From CAZOKZ01 sp964580585 (GTDB taxonomy: Bacteria; Sumerlaeota; Sumerlaeia; SLMS01; JAHLLQ01), in assembly GCA_964580585.1 (NCBI GenBank), contig CAZOKZ010000014.1, positions 1 through 64,000 on the forward strand: 64,000 nt of DNA, given 5' to 3'. Made by a program: the position numbers and the translations under genes. This document shows, one piece after another, positions 1 to 7,356 of this stretch. Position 1 is the first letter of the stretch. Every line of letters starts with the position of its first letter. The notes below the pieces were generated by a model, which saw nothing but the letters and a program-made list of their open reading frames with translations, did no database searches and was not told the DNA's origin.

Positions 1-1
1 C

Positions 2-2650
2 TTCGAAAATAAGATTGATCTTGAAAAAAACAGCTACTTTTTTACGAAAATTACGGGGATATCAACATTCATCCCTTCTAATGAATATATTCTTACAGAT
101 CCATTAAATCGTGATTCGAACTACGATACTATCCTCGATGGCGAGCACTATAACTACTTTGCAAATAAGGCACTGCCTTATGTTGTACCCGACAGGTCTG
201 GAGTAGATCCAAATCGTGGCATTTGCCGGTTAGAAAGTCTGACACCAACAATTGACCGGCTATATCAACTCATATTTTTTGTCGGTTACGATTCGCTATT
301 GGAAAAAGATATTTGGTTTACTGAGTTCTATGTATCGCTAGGCTCATCGACAAATCCTATTGAAATCATCGTCGAGCCAGAAGGTTCCGCGATACCTTGG
401 CCCGGCGTTGTCACCTCGTCAAATTTGAATGAAGAAGGTGTCGCGCTCATTCAGATTACGGGCGAAAAGATCGATAATCCCCCCACAAAAGTGACACTTA
501 TTGATTCAGCCACAGAAGAAATTATTTTTTCTTACGACACGGCCGTACCGGAAGAGCAAGGATATCACATTCAAGATATTTATGGTATAAAACTGGAACA
601 TGTAACAGATAAATTAAGCAGGTTGCAAAGCGCAAAATCCGCGAACGTTTCGTCGGAAATGTCCATGGTTCCCGTACCAGACGAAGGGATTTTGCAAATC
701 GAAATGCCTCCTTGCGATGACTTGCTTATAGAACTCGCAGTAGGTTCCTTGGGTAGCGCTCTCATTGAATTGGGCTATGAAGCCGGGAAAATTTTCATCG
801 AAGTATTTTACAATCTCGGCATTCGCCCCATGGAGTTTTGGCTTTATACCGCACAGAACGTGCGCTACGAATTGATGCAATCGGCGCCAGAAATATTAAG
901 ACCAATTTGTCAGGATTATTATCTTGGTGGCCGCTCTCTCGGCGGTGAAGTCCTCTTATCAGTAGCGGACTGGGCTATTAACGATGTACTGTTACCGGAA
1001 ATTCTTTCGAAGATTCCGATTTACAGGCACTATCAACTTTTTAGGGCTGGAAAAGCGTGTTTCGATCAGATTATTGATACAGAAGGCGAAGACGGAGGGG
1101 AAAAATCCGGATATTCCTATCCCGCGTATCGCCTGAGCAACAAAGTTGAAAATCCCGGGATTCTTGTGAATTCGGGAACGGGATCGGGTGGCATATCGCC
1201 AAATCCGATCGCTAAAACGGTGAGTGGCGCTTATAGGAACTTTGGAATAGGCGGCGAGTTTCTCACAAGAATGGTGATCCAGTTTGGCCGAATCGACGGA
1301 ATCAAATCTATCGGCCGCGTGTATGTTCCTTATTACGGAGGAGAAGAAGGACGAAGGGGAACAAAGGGGATTGACGGGGCGTTTTTCATGAAGGAAGGCA
1401 ATAAGGTGATTTGCGTGGGATACGAGGTGAAGTCTTCGGCCGAGTTGAGCGATCCGATTCCTCGAGAAGACCGGGTCGGCACGCCGGACGAAGCGCGTCC
1501 AGCGCAACCAGGCCGACTGCGCGACGGCGCGTATGGCTATACTCAGGCAACGCCGAACGATTTTTTGCGCAGCCACTACCAGTCGATCACAAACGCAACG
1601 TCGGTGGGACAAAATGGCGGTGCACTTGGACTTTCGGCGAACGAAATTAAGCGACAGGCGGCCGAAGCAGGCGCGCACGACATGGTTAAGATGATCGAGG
1701 GGATGGAGCTTCTAAAGCAGGGAATTAATGATTATGCAAAGCAGGTGATTAAAGGAAAAGATACGGACACAGTAATTCAACAAAAACGAAAAGATTTTAT
1801 TAAACACGTGACGAACTTTAGCAATGAAACACGTCTGGAATGGGGCAGCGATCCCGCCTGGACACATTTCGACAAGTTTCTGGCAAAAAGTAATCACCCG
1901 CGCGCGGCGGAAATGCGAAAGGGATTTCATAGTNNNNNNNNNNNNNNNNNNNNNNNNNNNNNNNNNNNNNNNNNNNNNNNNNNNNNNNNNNNNNNNNNNN
2001 NNNNNNNNNNNNNNNNNNNNNNNNNNNNNNNNNCGTCGGTGGGACAAAATGGCGGTGCACTTGGACTTTCGGCGAACGAAATTAAGCGGCAGGCGGTCGA
2101 GGCGGGCGCGCACGACATGGTTAAGATGATCGAGGGAATGGAGCTTCTAAAGCAGGGAATTAATGATTATGCAAAGCAGGTGATTCCAGGTAAAGATACA
2201 GATAAAACTATTCAAGATCAACGAAAAGATTTTATTAAACACGTAACAAATTTTAGTAATAAACCGAAACCAAATGGATCAACGGATCCCGCCTGGACAC
2301 ATTTCGACAAGTTTCTGGCGCAAAGCAAACACCCGCGCGCGGCGGAAATGCGAAAGGGATTTCACGGTGTCATGGGAGATTGGCGCTCGGTGGTATTTTA
2401 CATTCACCGGGATAAATCGAAAGACGGCGAACCCCGGGTAATGACAGAGGCGGAAATCAAAAAGAATAATCCTGAGTACGGATTACCGGGCAATCACAAC
2501 AAGCGGGTGCAAAATACGAAAGATTTTTACAGTGAGTTCACAAAGCAAACAGGAATAAAGCCCACATTGGATGTGGATGCACGTTTGAAGTTATGTCCTC
2601 ACTTGCGAACAGTCCGGATCGTGTTTGATCCTAAAAAACCGAAACTTTGA
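2..2650 (+). CDS. Polymorphic-toxin-like protein with PD-(D/E)xK-like nuclease region (5' partial, contains assembly gap)
   Basis: The frame is open from the left edge (first full codon at 2) to TGA at 2648-2650, so the start lies outside the window. A run of 100 Ns at 1934-2033 interrupts it, so length and frame across the gap are not reliable. The first ~400 visible residues match no family I recognise. Near visible residues 458-477 there is GIDGAF followed by YEVKSS. The order D458-x16-E475-x-K477 fits a PD-(D/E)xK nuclease core as found in Tox-REase domains of polymorphic toxins; this is motif-level inference. The helical module after it (SVGQNGGALGLSANEIK ... AEMRKGFH) occurs before the gap, again after it in diverged form, and a third time at 3644-4273. 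The post-gap copy carries a distinct tip ending in KKPKL. A probable immunity gene follows 10 bp downstream. Secretion route is unknown because the N-terminus is missing. Confidence 0.6.
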   Translation, partial: FENKIDLEKNSYFFTKITGISTFIPSNEYILTDPLNRDSNYDTILDGEHYNYFANKALPYVVPDRSGVDPNRGICRLESLTPTIDRLYQLIFFVGYDSLLEKDIWFTEFYVSLGSSTNPIEIIVEPEGSAIPWPGVVTSSNLNEEGVALIQITGEKIDNPPTKVTLIDSATEEIIFSYDTAVPEEQGYHIQDIYGIKLEHVTDKLSRLQSAKSANVSSEMSMVPVPDEGILQIEMPPCDDLLIELAVGSLGSALIELGYEAGKIFIEVFYNLGIRPMEFWLYTAQNVRYELMQSAPEILRPICQDYYLGGRSLGGEVLLSVADWAINDVLLPEILSKIPIYRHYQLFRAGKACFDQIIDTEGEDGGEKSGYSYPAYRLSNKVENPGILVNSGTGSGGISPNPIAKTVSGAYRNFGIGGEFLTRMVIQFGRIDGIKSIGRVYVPYYGGEEGRRGTKGIDGAFFMKEGNKVICVGYEVKSSAELSDPIPREDRVGTPDEARPAQPGRLRDGAYGYTQATPNDFLRSHYQSITNATSVGQNGGALGLSANEIKRQAAEAGAHDMVKMIEGMELLKQGINDYAKQVIKGKDTDTVIQQKRKDFIKHVTNFSNETRLEWGSDPAWTHFDKFLAKSNHPRAAEMRKGFHSXXXXXXXXXXXXXXXXXXXXXXXXXXXXXXXXXXSVGQNGGALGLSANEIKRQAVEAGAHDMVKMIEGMELLKQGINDYAKQVIPGKDTDKTIQDQRKDFIKHVTNFSNKPKPNGSTDPAWTHFDKFLAQSKHPRAAEMRKGFHGVMGDWRSVVFYIHRDKSKDGEPRVMTEAEIKKNNPEYGLPGNHNKRVQNTKDFYSEFTKQTGIKPTLDVDARLKLCPHLRTVRIVFDPKKPKL
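1304..1933 (+). repeat. Toxin module repeat, copy A1
   Basis: 630 bp that recur at 3644-4273 at a constant offset of 2340 bp. I see a single mismatch (T at 1330, C at 3670). The repeat starts inside the toxin gene just before the nuclease-like motif and runs up to the N gap, so its true right end is unknown. Confidence 0.95.
1934..2033. other. Assembly gap of 100 N
   Basis: Exactly 100 consecutive Ns, the usual placeholder for a scaffold gap of unknown size. It sits inside a repeated module (see repeats at 1304-1933, 2034-2368 and 3644-4273), which explains why assembly failed here. The two flanks should not be assumed to belong to a single reading frame. Confidence 0.99.
2034..2368 (+). repeat. 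Diverged partial copy of the toxin module (copy B)
   Basis: Aligns with 1599-1933 at an offset of 435 bp. It is near-identical at both ends but differs in the middle (about 2187-2282), changing the encoded segment between IPGKDTDK and the DPAWTHFDKF block. It continues into a different C-terminal sequence instead of repeating A1. Confidence 0.85.
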
Positions 2651-2660
2651 GAGAGGTGCG

Positions 2661-3644
2661 ATGATGAATTGGAGTGAGAAATGTTATGAAATTATTGGTA
2701 AGACCTATGAGAAAACTTATGAGCTTTATCTGAAAGGAGATGTAAATAAGTTTGCTATACATTGGCGAAAAGTCGGAAGAGAGAAACGCAAGAAACCGTA
2801 TAGGGAAAGCATTTATACAGCGATGTCTGTTGTATTGCCTTTTGATCTTGAATGCTTGCGCGAAACACAGACAAACTGCGCGTCCGTGCCGGGTGATCGA
2901 AATCCCTCTTTAAATGATGAAGAATTCAAACTAATGGTAACAGAGTGGTTGGAAAGCCCATATAGTAAGATGTATTGTTATGAAGAGAACAAATACCATG
3001 GTCGATGTGTCTGCTTATTTGGAATGGAATTCTACGAAAAGAAGCGTCAAGAATTTATCAAAGGGGATTTGGAAAAGAAAATTCAAGAGGCTGAAAAAGA
3101 CAAGTCGTGGTGGAACCAATATTTTGCCAATATATTATATTTACTATCTCAATGTATCGAATATGACGACGACAAAAAAGCAAGGAAAGTAATTGATTAT
3201 TGGAATGATGTCGTTTGGGTTGATATTCAAGACGAAGTAAAGCAGGGATTGAGTGAAGAAGAAGATAGAATGGTTCGAACGGTGAAGGCAGTAGTCCGTG
3301 CGGCGGACTGCTGGATGCAAGCGAGAGAGAAAAATGATCCTACTTTAGCTTTTGAAGCGCAAGAAGCCATCTTTGAATATTTTTGGCATGACATGCACAC
3401 AAAGATAGAATGGCATGTTGATTGTGATCCCATCTGGTTGGTTGCAATCGAATTGGAATTCAATTTGAAACGAAATCCCAAATTCGACATGGATCGTTAC
3501 TTATCGTATTTCAAACCAGGAACATGTACAAACTACCGTGTATTAAAGTATATCACCGATAATAACATTACCATTCCACCCGTGGATGAAAGTACGTTAA
3601 TTCCATATGAGGAATACGAAAAAATCGTCGCGAAATATGGTTGA
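2661..3644 (+). CDS. Probable immunity protein for the adjacent toxin
   Basis: A 327-residue cytoplasmic-looking, charged and mostly helical protein with no signal peptide or membrane segment. The ATG at 2661 is preceded by a good ribosome binding site (GAGAGGTG at 2651-2658). The frame is also open further upstream, but that part overlaps the toxin's end, so the start at 2661 is preferred. Position directly behind the toxin, small spacing, same strand and lack of any recognisable enzyme motif match an immunity gene of a polymorphic toxin. I do not recognise the family. Comparison with the helical DUF1910/DUF1911 (PoNi-type) immunity proteins would be a sensible test, but I cannot confirm it by eye. 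Its last 70 codons are duplicated at 4274-4483. The base composition is clearly richer in A/T than the housekeeping genes, which fits an accessory locus. Confidence 0.6.
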   Translation: MMNWSEKCYEIIGKTYEKTYELYLKGDVNKFAIHWRKVGREKRKKPYRESIYTAMSVVLPFDLECLRETQTNCASVPGDRNPSLNDEEFKLMVTEWLESPYSKMYCYEENKYHGRCVCLFGMEFYEKKRQEFIKGDLEKKIQEAEKDKSWWNQYFANILYLLSQCIEYDDDKKARKVIDYWNDVVWVDIQDEVKQGLSEEEDRMVRTVKAVVRAADCWMQAREKNDPTLAFEAQEAIFEYFWHDMHTKIEWHVDCDPIWLVAIELEFNLKRNPKFDMDRYLSYFKPGTCTNYRVLKYITDNNITIPPVDESTLIPYEEYEKIVAKYG

Positions 3645-4483
3645 AATCTATCGGCCGCGTGTATGTTCCCTATTACGGAGGAGAAGAAGGACGAAGGGGA
3701 ACAAAGGGGATTGACGGGGCGTTTTTCATGAAGGAAGGCAATAAGGTGATTTGCGTGGGATACGAGGTGAAGTCTTCGGCCGAGTTGAGCGATCCGATTC
3801 CTCGAGAAGACCGGGTCGGCACGCCGGACGAAGCGCGTCCAGCGCAACCAGGCCGACTGCGCGACGGCGCGTATGGCTATACTCAGGCAACGCCGAACGA
3901 TTTTTTGCGCAGCCACTACCAGTCGATCACAAACGCAACGTCGGTGGGACAAAATGGCGGTGCACTTGGACTTTCGGCGAACGAAATTAAGCGACAGGCG
4001 GCCGAAGCAGGCGCGCACGACATGGTTAAGATGATCGAGGGGATGGAGCTTCTAAAGCAGGGAATTAATGATTATGCAAAGCAGGTGATTAAAGGAAAAG
4101 ATACGGACACAGTAATTCAACAAAAACGAAAAGATTTTATTAAACACGTGACGAACTTTAGCAATGAAACACGTCTGGAATGGGGCAGCGATCCCGCCTG
4201 GACACATTTCGACAAGTTTCTGGCAAAAAGTAATCACCCGCGCGCGGCGGAAATGCGAAAGGGATTTCATAGTTGGTTGGTTGCAATCGAATTGGAATTC
4301 AATTTGAAACGAAATCCCAAATTCGACATGGATCGTTACTTATCGTATTTCAAACCAGGAACATGTACAAACTACCGTGTATTAAAGTATATCACCGATA
4401 ATAACATTACCATTCCACCCGTGGATGAAAGTACGTTAATTCCATATGAGGAATACGAAAAAATCGTCGCGAAATATGGTTGA
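3641..4483 (+). pseudogene. Chimeric second copy: toxin module fused in frame to the immunity gene's 3' end
   Basis: Copy A2 of the toxin module (3644-4273) is followed without a break by a second copy of the last part of the immunity gene (4274-4483). The frame stays open through the join (KGFHS then WLVAIELEF) and ends with the same residues as the immunity protein (EKIVAKYG). The only start-like codon is TTG at 3641, overlapping the immunity stop codon, with no convincing ribosome binding site. The nuclease-like residues D (3713), E (3764) and K (3770) are retained. It could be an orphan toxin cassette left by recombination, or a false join in a repeat-tangled assembly; the neighbouring gap favours caution. 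I would not assume that it is translated. Confidence 0.55.
3644..4273 (+). repeat. Toxin module repeat, copy A2
   Basis: Copy of 1304-1933 with one mismatch. Its first 10 bp (AAATCTATCG) are shared with the sequence that normally follows the immunity gene (4483-4492), a microhomology at the junction. Confidence 0.95.
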
Positions 4484-4492
4484 AATCTATCG
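4274..4492 (+). repeat. Duplicated 3' end of the immunity gene
   Basis: 219 bp identical to 3435-3653 at an offset of 839 bp. It covers the last 70 codons, the stop codon and nine following bases. Together with copy A2 this gives the order immunity 3' end, toxin module, immunity 3' end. Confidence 0.92.
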
Positions 4493-4716
4493 TGATGGGT
4501 TTAAATTTATGCGCATACCCCGAATTCGAAGTATCATTTCACGAATCGGGAAAAAGGTCAAGTGATGATCGGAAAGAGGAAAAGGAATTTGCTGAAACCA
4601 TATTATGAAAAGGTAAATTACCATTGCCGCACTGACATCATTAAAACAGTTTTACCCATCCGCATGACGAAAACTTCGCTGCGCGGTGTTCTTTGACAAC
4701 TCAAGCGTTGAGAAAA

Positions 4717-4739
4717 TGAGGCGAATTCAAATCGCCTTA
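4717..4739 (-). terminator. Possible intrinsic terminator after the transposase
   Basis: An 8-bp stem (TGAGGCGA with TCGCCTTA, one G-T pair) around a 7-base loop, three bases beyond the final transposase stop. On the minus strand it is followed by a short T run. The hairpin is small, so confidence is low. Confidence 0.35.
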
Positions 4740-4741
4740 TT

Positions 4742-5836
4742 TTACGCGGCTTCTCGGTAGTAGGATTTGATGAGGCCGCCAAGTTCTTGCCGACATCGAA
4801 CAACGTCGATTTCCTGCGGACGGAATGTTTTGTCGAGCACGGTGTTGTCTCGCCCGATGCCACGATGAGGGCGAAGTGCATATTAATAGCGAATCCAAAT
4901 TTTGTTAATCGTATCGAGATGTTCGAGACCGAAACAAATAAAGTGGTTCAAACACTCGCGCTTCATCTTACCGATGTACGCTTCGACGAAAGCATTCGCC
5001 CGGGGGGCAGCAATAGGTGTACGCAGTATTTCTACGCCCTCGGATTTCCAGAATTCGTCAAGCCAATCGGCGGGATATTTCTTATCGTTGTCGCGGATCA
5101 TATACAGTGGTTCTTCGCCGATCTTTTCAAGCCACAGAACGGCGTTGCGCGATTGCTGTTTCACCCAATCGTGCGAAGGCTCAAACGTGGGTGGCGAAAC
5201 GAATACTTTGCGCGTTCCCAGGTGCAGGAAAACCAAGCAAAACGCTATCCGTCTCCCAGAAAATGTCCAAACATTCTTCGAGAAAAAGTCAGTCGCCATG
5301 AACGAATCGATGTGCGCGTGAATGAACTGTGTCCATGTAGTCGGCGGAGCTTTTCCGCCCTTCTTCGGATCGGGAAAAATCTCGGCTTCACGAAGTATAT
5401 TACGAACGGTAATGGGATGAAGTTTAATTCCAAGTTTCTTGAGTTCCCCGACAATGCGTCGAAACCCCCAAAGTTTGTTTTCCAACGCCAGGCGACGCAC
5501 GAGAGCGCGCGTCGTTTCTTCGATGCGTGGTCGCCCCGATTTCTTCGGTGTGCGCCCAAGTTTCTTTTCCCGCATCCACCGTTTGTAGGTGCCGAAAGTA
5601 ACGATGCGCAAAATATCTTTTACGTCGTGGCCAAGCGCATCGCCAATGTTTAATAACTCGGCGCGTTCGGCTGGCGTGGGCACGATGCGATCTTTGCCGA
5701 GTTGTTCGAGCCGCGATTGCAGCATGCGAATTTGCGCATCCATGAATTTGACCTGCGCGTTGTAGCGCGGCTGGTAATAACAATGCACGAACGCGAACAT
5801 GATGAAAAGAAATTGATCGTAAAGTTGTTCCAGCAT
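4742..5836 (-). pseudogene. Integrase-core (DDE) transposase interrupted by one in-frame stop
   Basis: Read leftwards from ATG at 5836 the frame encodes 317 residues, meets TAA at 4883-4885, then continues in the same frame to a final TAA at 4742-4744 (364 codons in all). The rve-type catalytic residues are visible: D in FMATDFFSK, D in YMIRDNDKKY and E in NAFVEAYIGKMKREC. An N-terminal helical region with SGRPR precedes them. After the internal stop the frame still reads LRPHRGIGRDNTVLDKTF, the expected end of this kind of transposase, so a single substitution at a tyrosine/asparagine codon explains the break. The product probably lacks the last ~45 residues and is likely inactive. Fragments of the same gene occur near 7165-7205 and 15101-15229, so this element has been active in the genome. 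Confidence 0.85.
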
Positions 5837-5923
5837 GGAAATTTCTTGCCCCGAGGCTGCGAATGATAGATGGTTGAAAACGTGCGAGTTGGACAGAGTG
5901 CGTATATTTTTCAACCGTCTGGA

Positions 5924-6243
5924 GCCAACTCGAAGGCCTCGAAAAATGGGTGCCGACCCGGGTGCGGGCAAGATGGAAATCCGTAGTGCGAAGTGGGATA
6001 CAAAAACGTCAATTCGGGGTCGAAAAAGGGCCCATGGAAGTGGGGTAAAAACGCCGATTTTCGCAAAAGTCTCGAAAAGAGAATGTGTGCTCAGCGTGGT
6101 GGATTTGTGTATGATTTGTGTAGTCAGCGTGTAGTGAACTTTTTGCGAAAGTCATAGAACGCTGAATTTACAAGACTTAAAAAGCGTTTTGCACCTGCTT
6201 TGGGAGCAGGGGGTCGTCAGTTCGAGTCTGACCGTCCCGACCA
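5924..6243 (+). repeat. Left inverted repeat (~320 bp) ending in a tRNA-Pro 3' half
   Basis: The reverse complement of 10915-11224 aligns along its whole length with frequent substitutions (roughly 85% identity by eye). Shared blocks include AATTCGGGGTCGAAAAA, CTCGAAAAGAGAATGTGTG and GGATTTGTGTATGATTTGTG. The innermost 53 bp are tRNA-like. This repeat occupies most of the otherwise gene-free stretch 5837-6436; the remainder (6244-6436) shows nothing I can identify. Confidence 0.85.
6191..6243 (+). other. tRNA-Pro(TGG) 3'-half fragment
   Basis: Contains an anticodon stem-loop (CCTGC TTTGGGA GCAGG, anticodon TGG), a perfect 5-bp T stem (GTCAG/CTGAC) with TTCGAGT loop, a 3' acceptor strand CGTCCCG and encoded ACCA. 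There is no D arm or 5' acceptor strand (CGGGACG) upstream, so this is not a working tRNA gene. A 3' tRNA half is the usual footprint of a tyrosine-recombinase attachment site. Confidence 0.85.
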
Positions 6244-6436
6244 CGGAACTTGCCGGTGAATTGCACGAATTTTCCAAACCCCTTTTCGCCATCTGATTCA
6301 TGTTCTGTTGCATGATCATGTGCGTCATGCTCATCGCGCCCACTCTGCGCTTATTGTCGTGATGATGTTCTTCGACGCCCATCGCATGGCCAACAACCTC
6401 GTCTTGCATGTGGGCATCAGTTTCGTGCGTTGATGC

Positions 6437-6757
6437 GAACTGAGGAAGATTTCCAATACAGGCTTATTGAAAGGCAAAATCTATCTCAGCGAAGAAATGA
6501 CGGCTCGGATGCTCGAGCAACTGGCACATGGCGAAAACGTTTCTAAAAAATCACCCGTTGAACGATTATCCGACCGTGAACTGGAAGTTTACCGTATGTA
6601 CGGCGAAGGTTTTGGAACACGAGAAATTGCCAACGCACTTCACTTGAGTATCAAAACAATCGAATCTTATCGTGAAAATATTAAGGAAAAACTTCATCTT
6701 TCGAGTGGGAATGAGATGATTTGCCACGCGGCTCAATGGGTTGAAGATCAGGTATAA
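6437..6757 (+). pseudogene. Response-regulator fragment: LuxR/NarL-type HTH domain only
   Basis: The frame encodes LKGKIYLSEEMTARMLEQL, then LSDRELEVYRMYGEGFGTRE and IANALHLSIKTIESYRENIK. This is the linker and C-terminal DNA-binding domain of a NarL/FixJ-family response regulator. The receiver domain that should precede it is absent: an in-frame TGA lies at 6431-6433, and I see no ribosome binding site at the only nearby start-like codon (TTG 6467). The piece starts where a complete regulator's linker would be, so it is best read as a 3' remnant inside the bounded cassette. A stand-alone HTH protein of about 96 residues cannot be excluded. Confidence 0.65.
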
Positions 6758-6777
6758 TAGAAAATATTCACCGGTGA

Positions 6778-7233
6778 ACATCGATCAAGTCGCTCATCGC
6801 GAAAGCCCACGATAGTCGCCACCAGAAGCTGGAGAGAATAAAGGCAGCAGAGCAACAGGCAAAGGAACGGCTAAAGGAAGGCGAGCAGGAACTCGCTCCA
6901 CTCATTCAGACTGATAAGGCAAGCGGACTTGAGGGCCTGCGTAGTATTCGAGAAGAGATGGAGCACCTTGAAAAGCTTCGAGCAACCCTGGAGGCAGACC
7001 TTCAGGCAACAGTGGATCAACGACGGTATTTGGAGATGGGCCAGCTCTTCGACGACTTCATCATGGCTCAGTATGAAGGCCTAAGAGATGTGCTTGATCG
7101 GGCGGATGGCTGCGAGTTGAACGCGCCGAGTTATTTAGCCTTGGTGAAGCACTTGCGCCGATTAAAAGTTGTTTTGCGCATTGTTACTATCGGAACATGC
7201 AAACACCACTGCGGCGGAATTTATGAATATTGA
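6778..7233 (+). pseudogene. Coiled-coil protein fragment joined to insertion-sequence debris
   Basis: Open from 6778 after a stop at 6775-6777, without a start codon near the beginning. It encodes a charged coiled coil (KLERIKAAEQQAKERLKEGE, then EEMEHLEKLRATLEADLQ). An internal ATG at 6958 exists but has no convincing ribosome binding site. The last ~25 codons (VVLRIVTIGTCKH) resemble part of the transposase at 4742-5836 (DILRIVTFGTYKRW), so the frame runs into a decayed piece of that element. The coiled-coil part matches no family I recognise. Confidence 0.45.
7165..7205 (+). mobile_element. Short remnant of the integrase-core transposase
   Basis: About 41 bp that resemble the reverse complement of 5580-5620 with a handful of substitutions, encoding LRIVTIGT against LRIVTFGT in the larger copy. 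The match is short, so it is offered as probable debris only. Confidence 0.45.
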
Positions 7234-7356
7234 ATCCTTGCATAAGGTCGGGTTGTTAGCATACGGTATAGTCATATGTTAATCCAAAGTGCCGGTCGAT
7301 TGCCAGAAACGATCATGGTACAGTATGGTATTTTTACGAAAAGATAGGAGTTTGTT

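Noticed and set aside
992..1678. Long minus-strand frame opposite the toxin gene
   Set aside because: It is antisense to a protein with recognisable motifs, has biased low-complexity composition (Arg/Ser/Ala) and is duplicated only because the toxin module is.
4787..5653. 288-codon plus-strand frame in the transposase region
   Set aside because: Antisense shadow of the integrase-core transposase; no family resemblance.
6191..6243. A functional tRNA-Pro gene
   Set aside because: Only the anticodon arm, T arm and 3' acceptor strand are present; no D arm or 5' acceptor strand can be found upstream.
6152..6409. Minus-strand 85-codon frame (His-rich N-terminus)
   Set aside because: Runs across the tRNA-like fragment and the inverted repeat, so coding is implausible.
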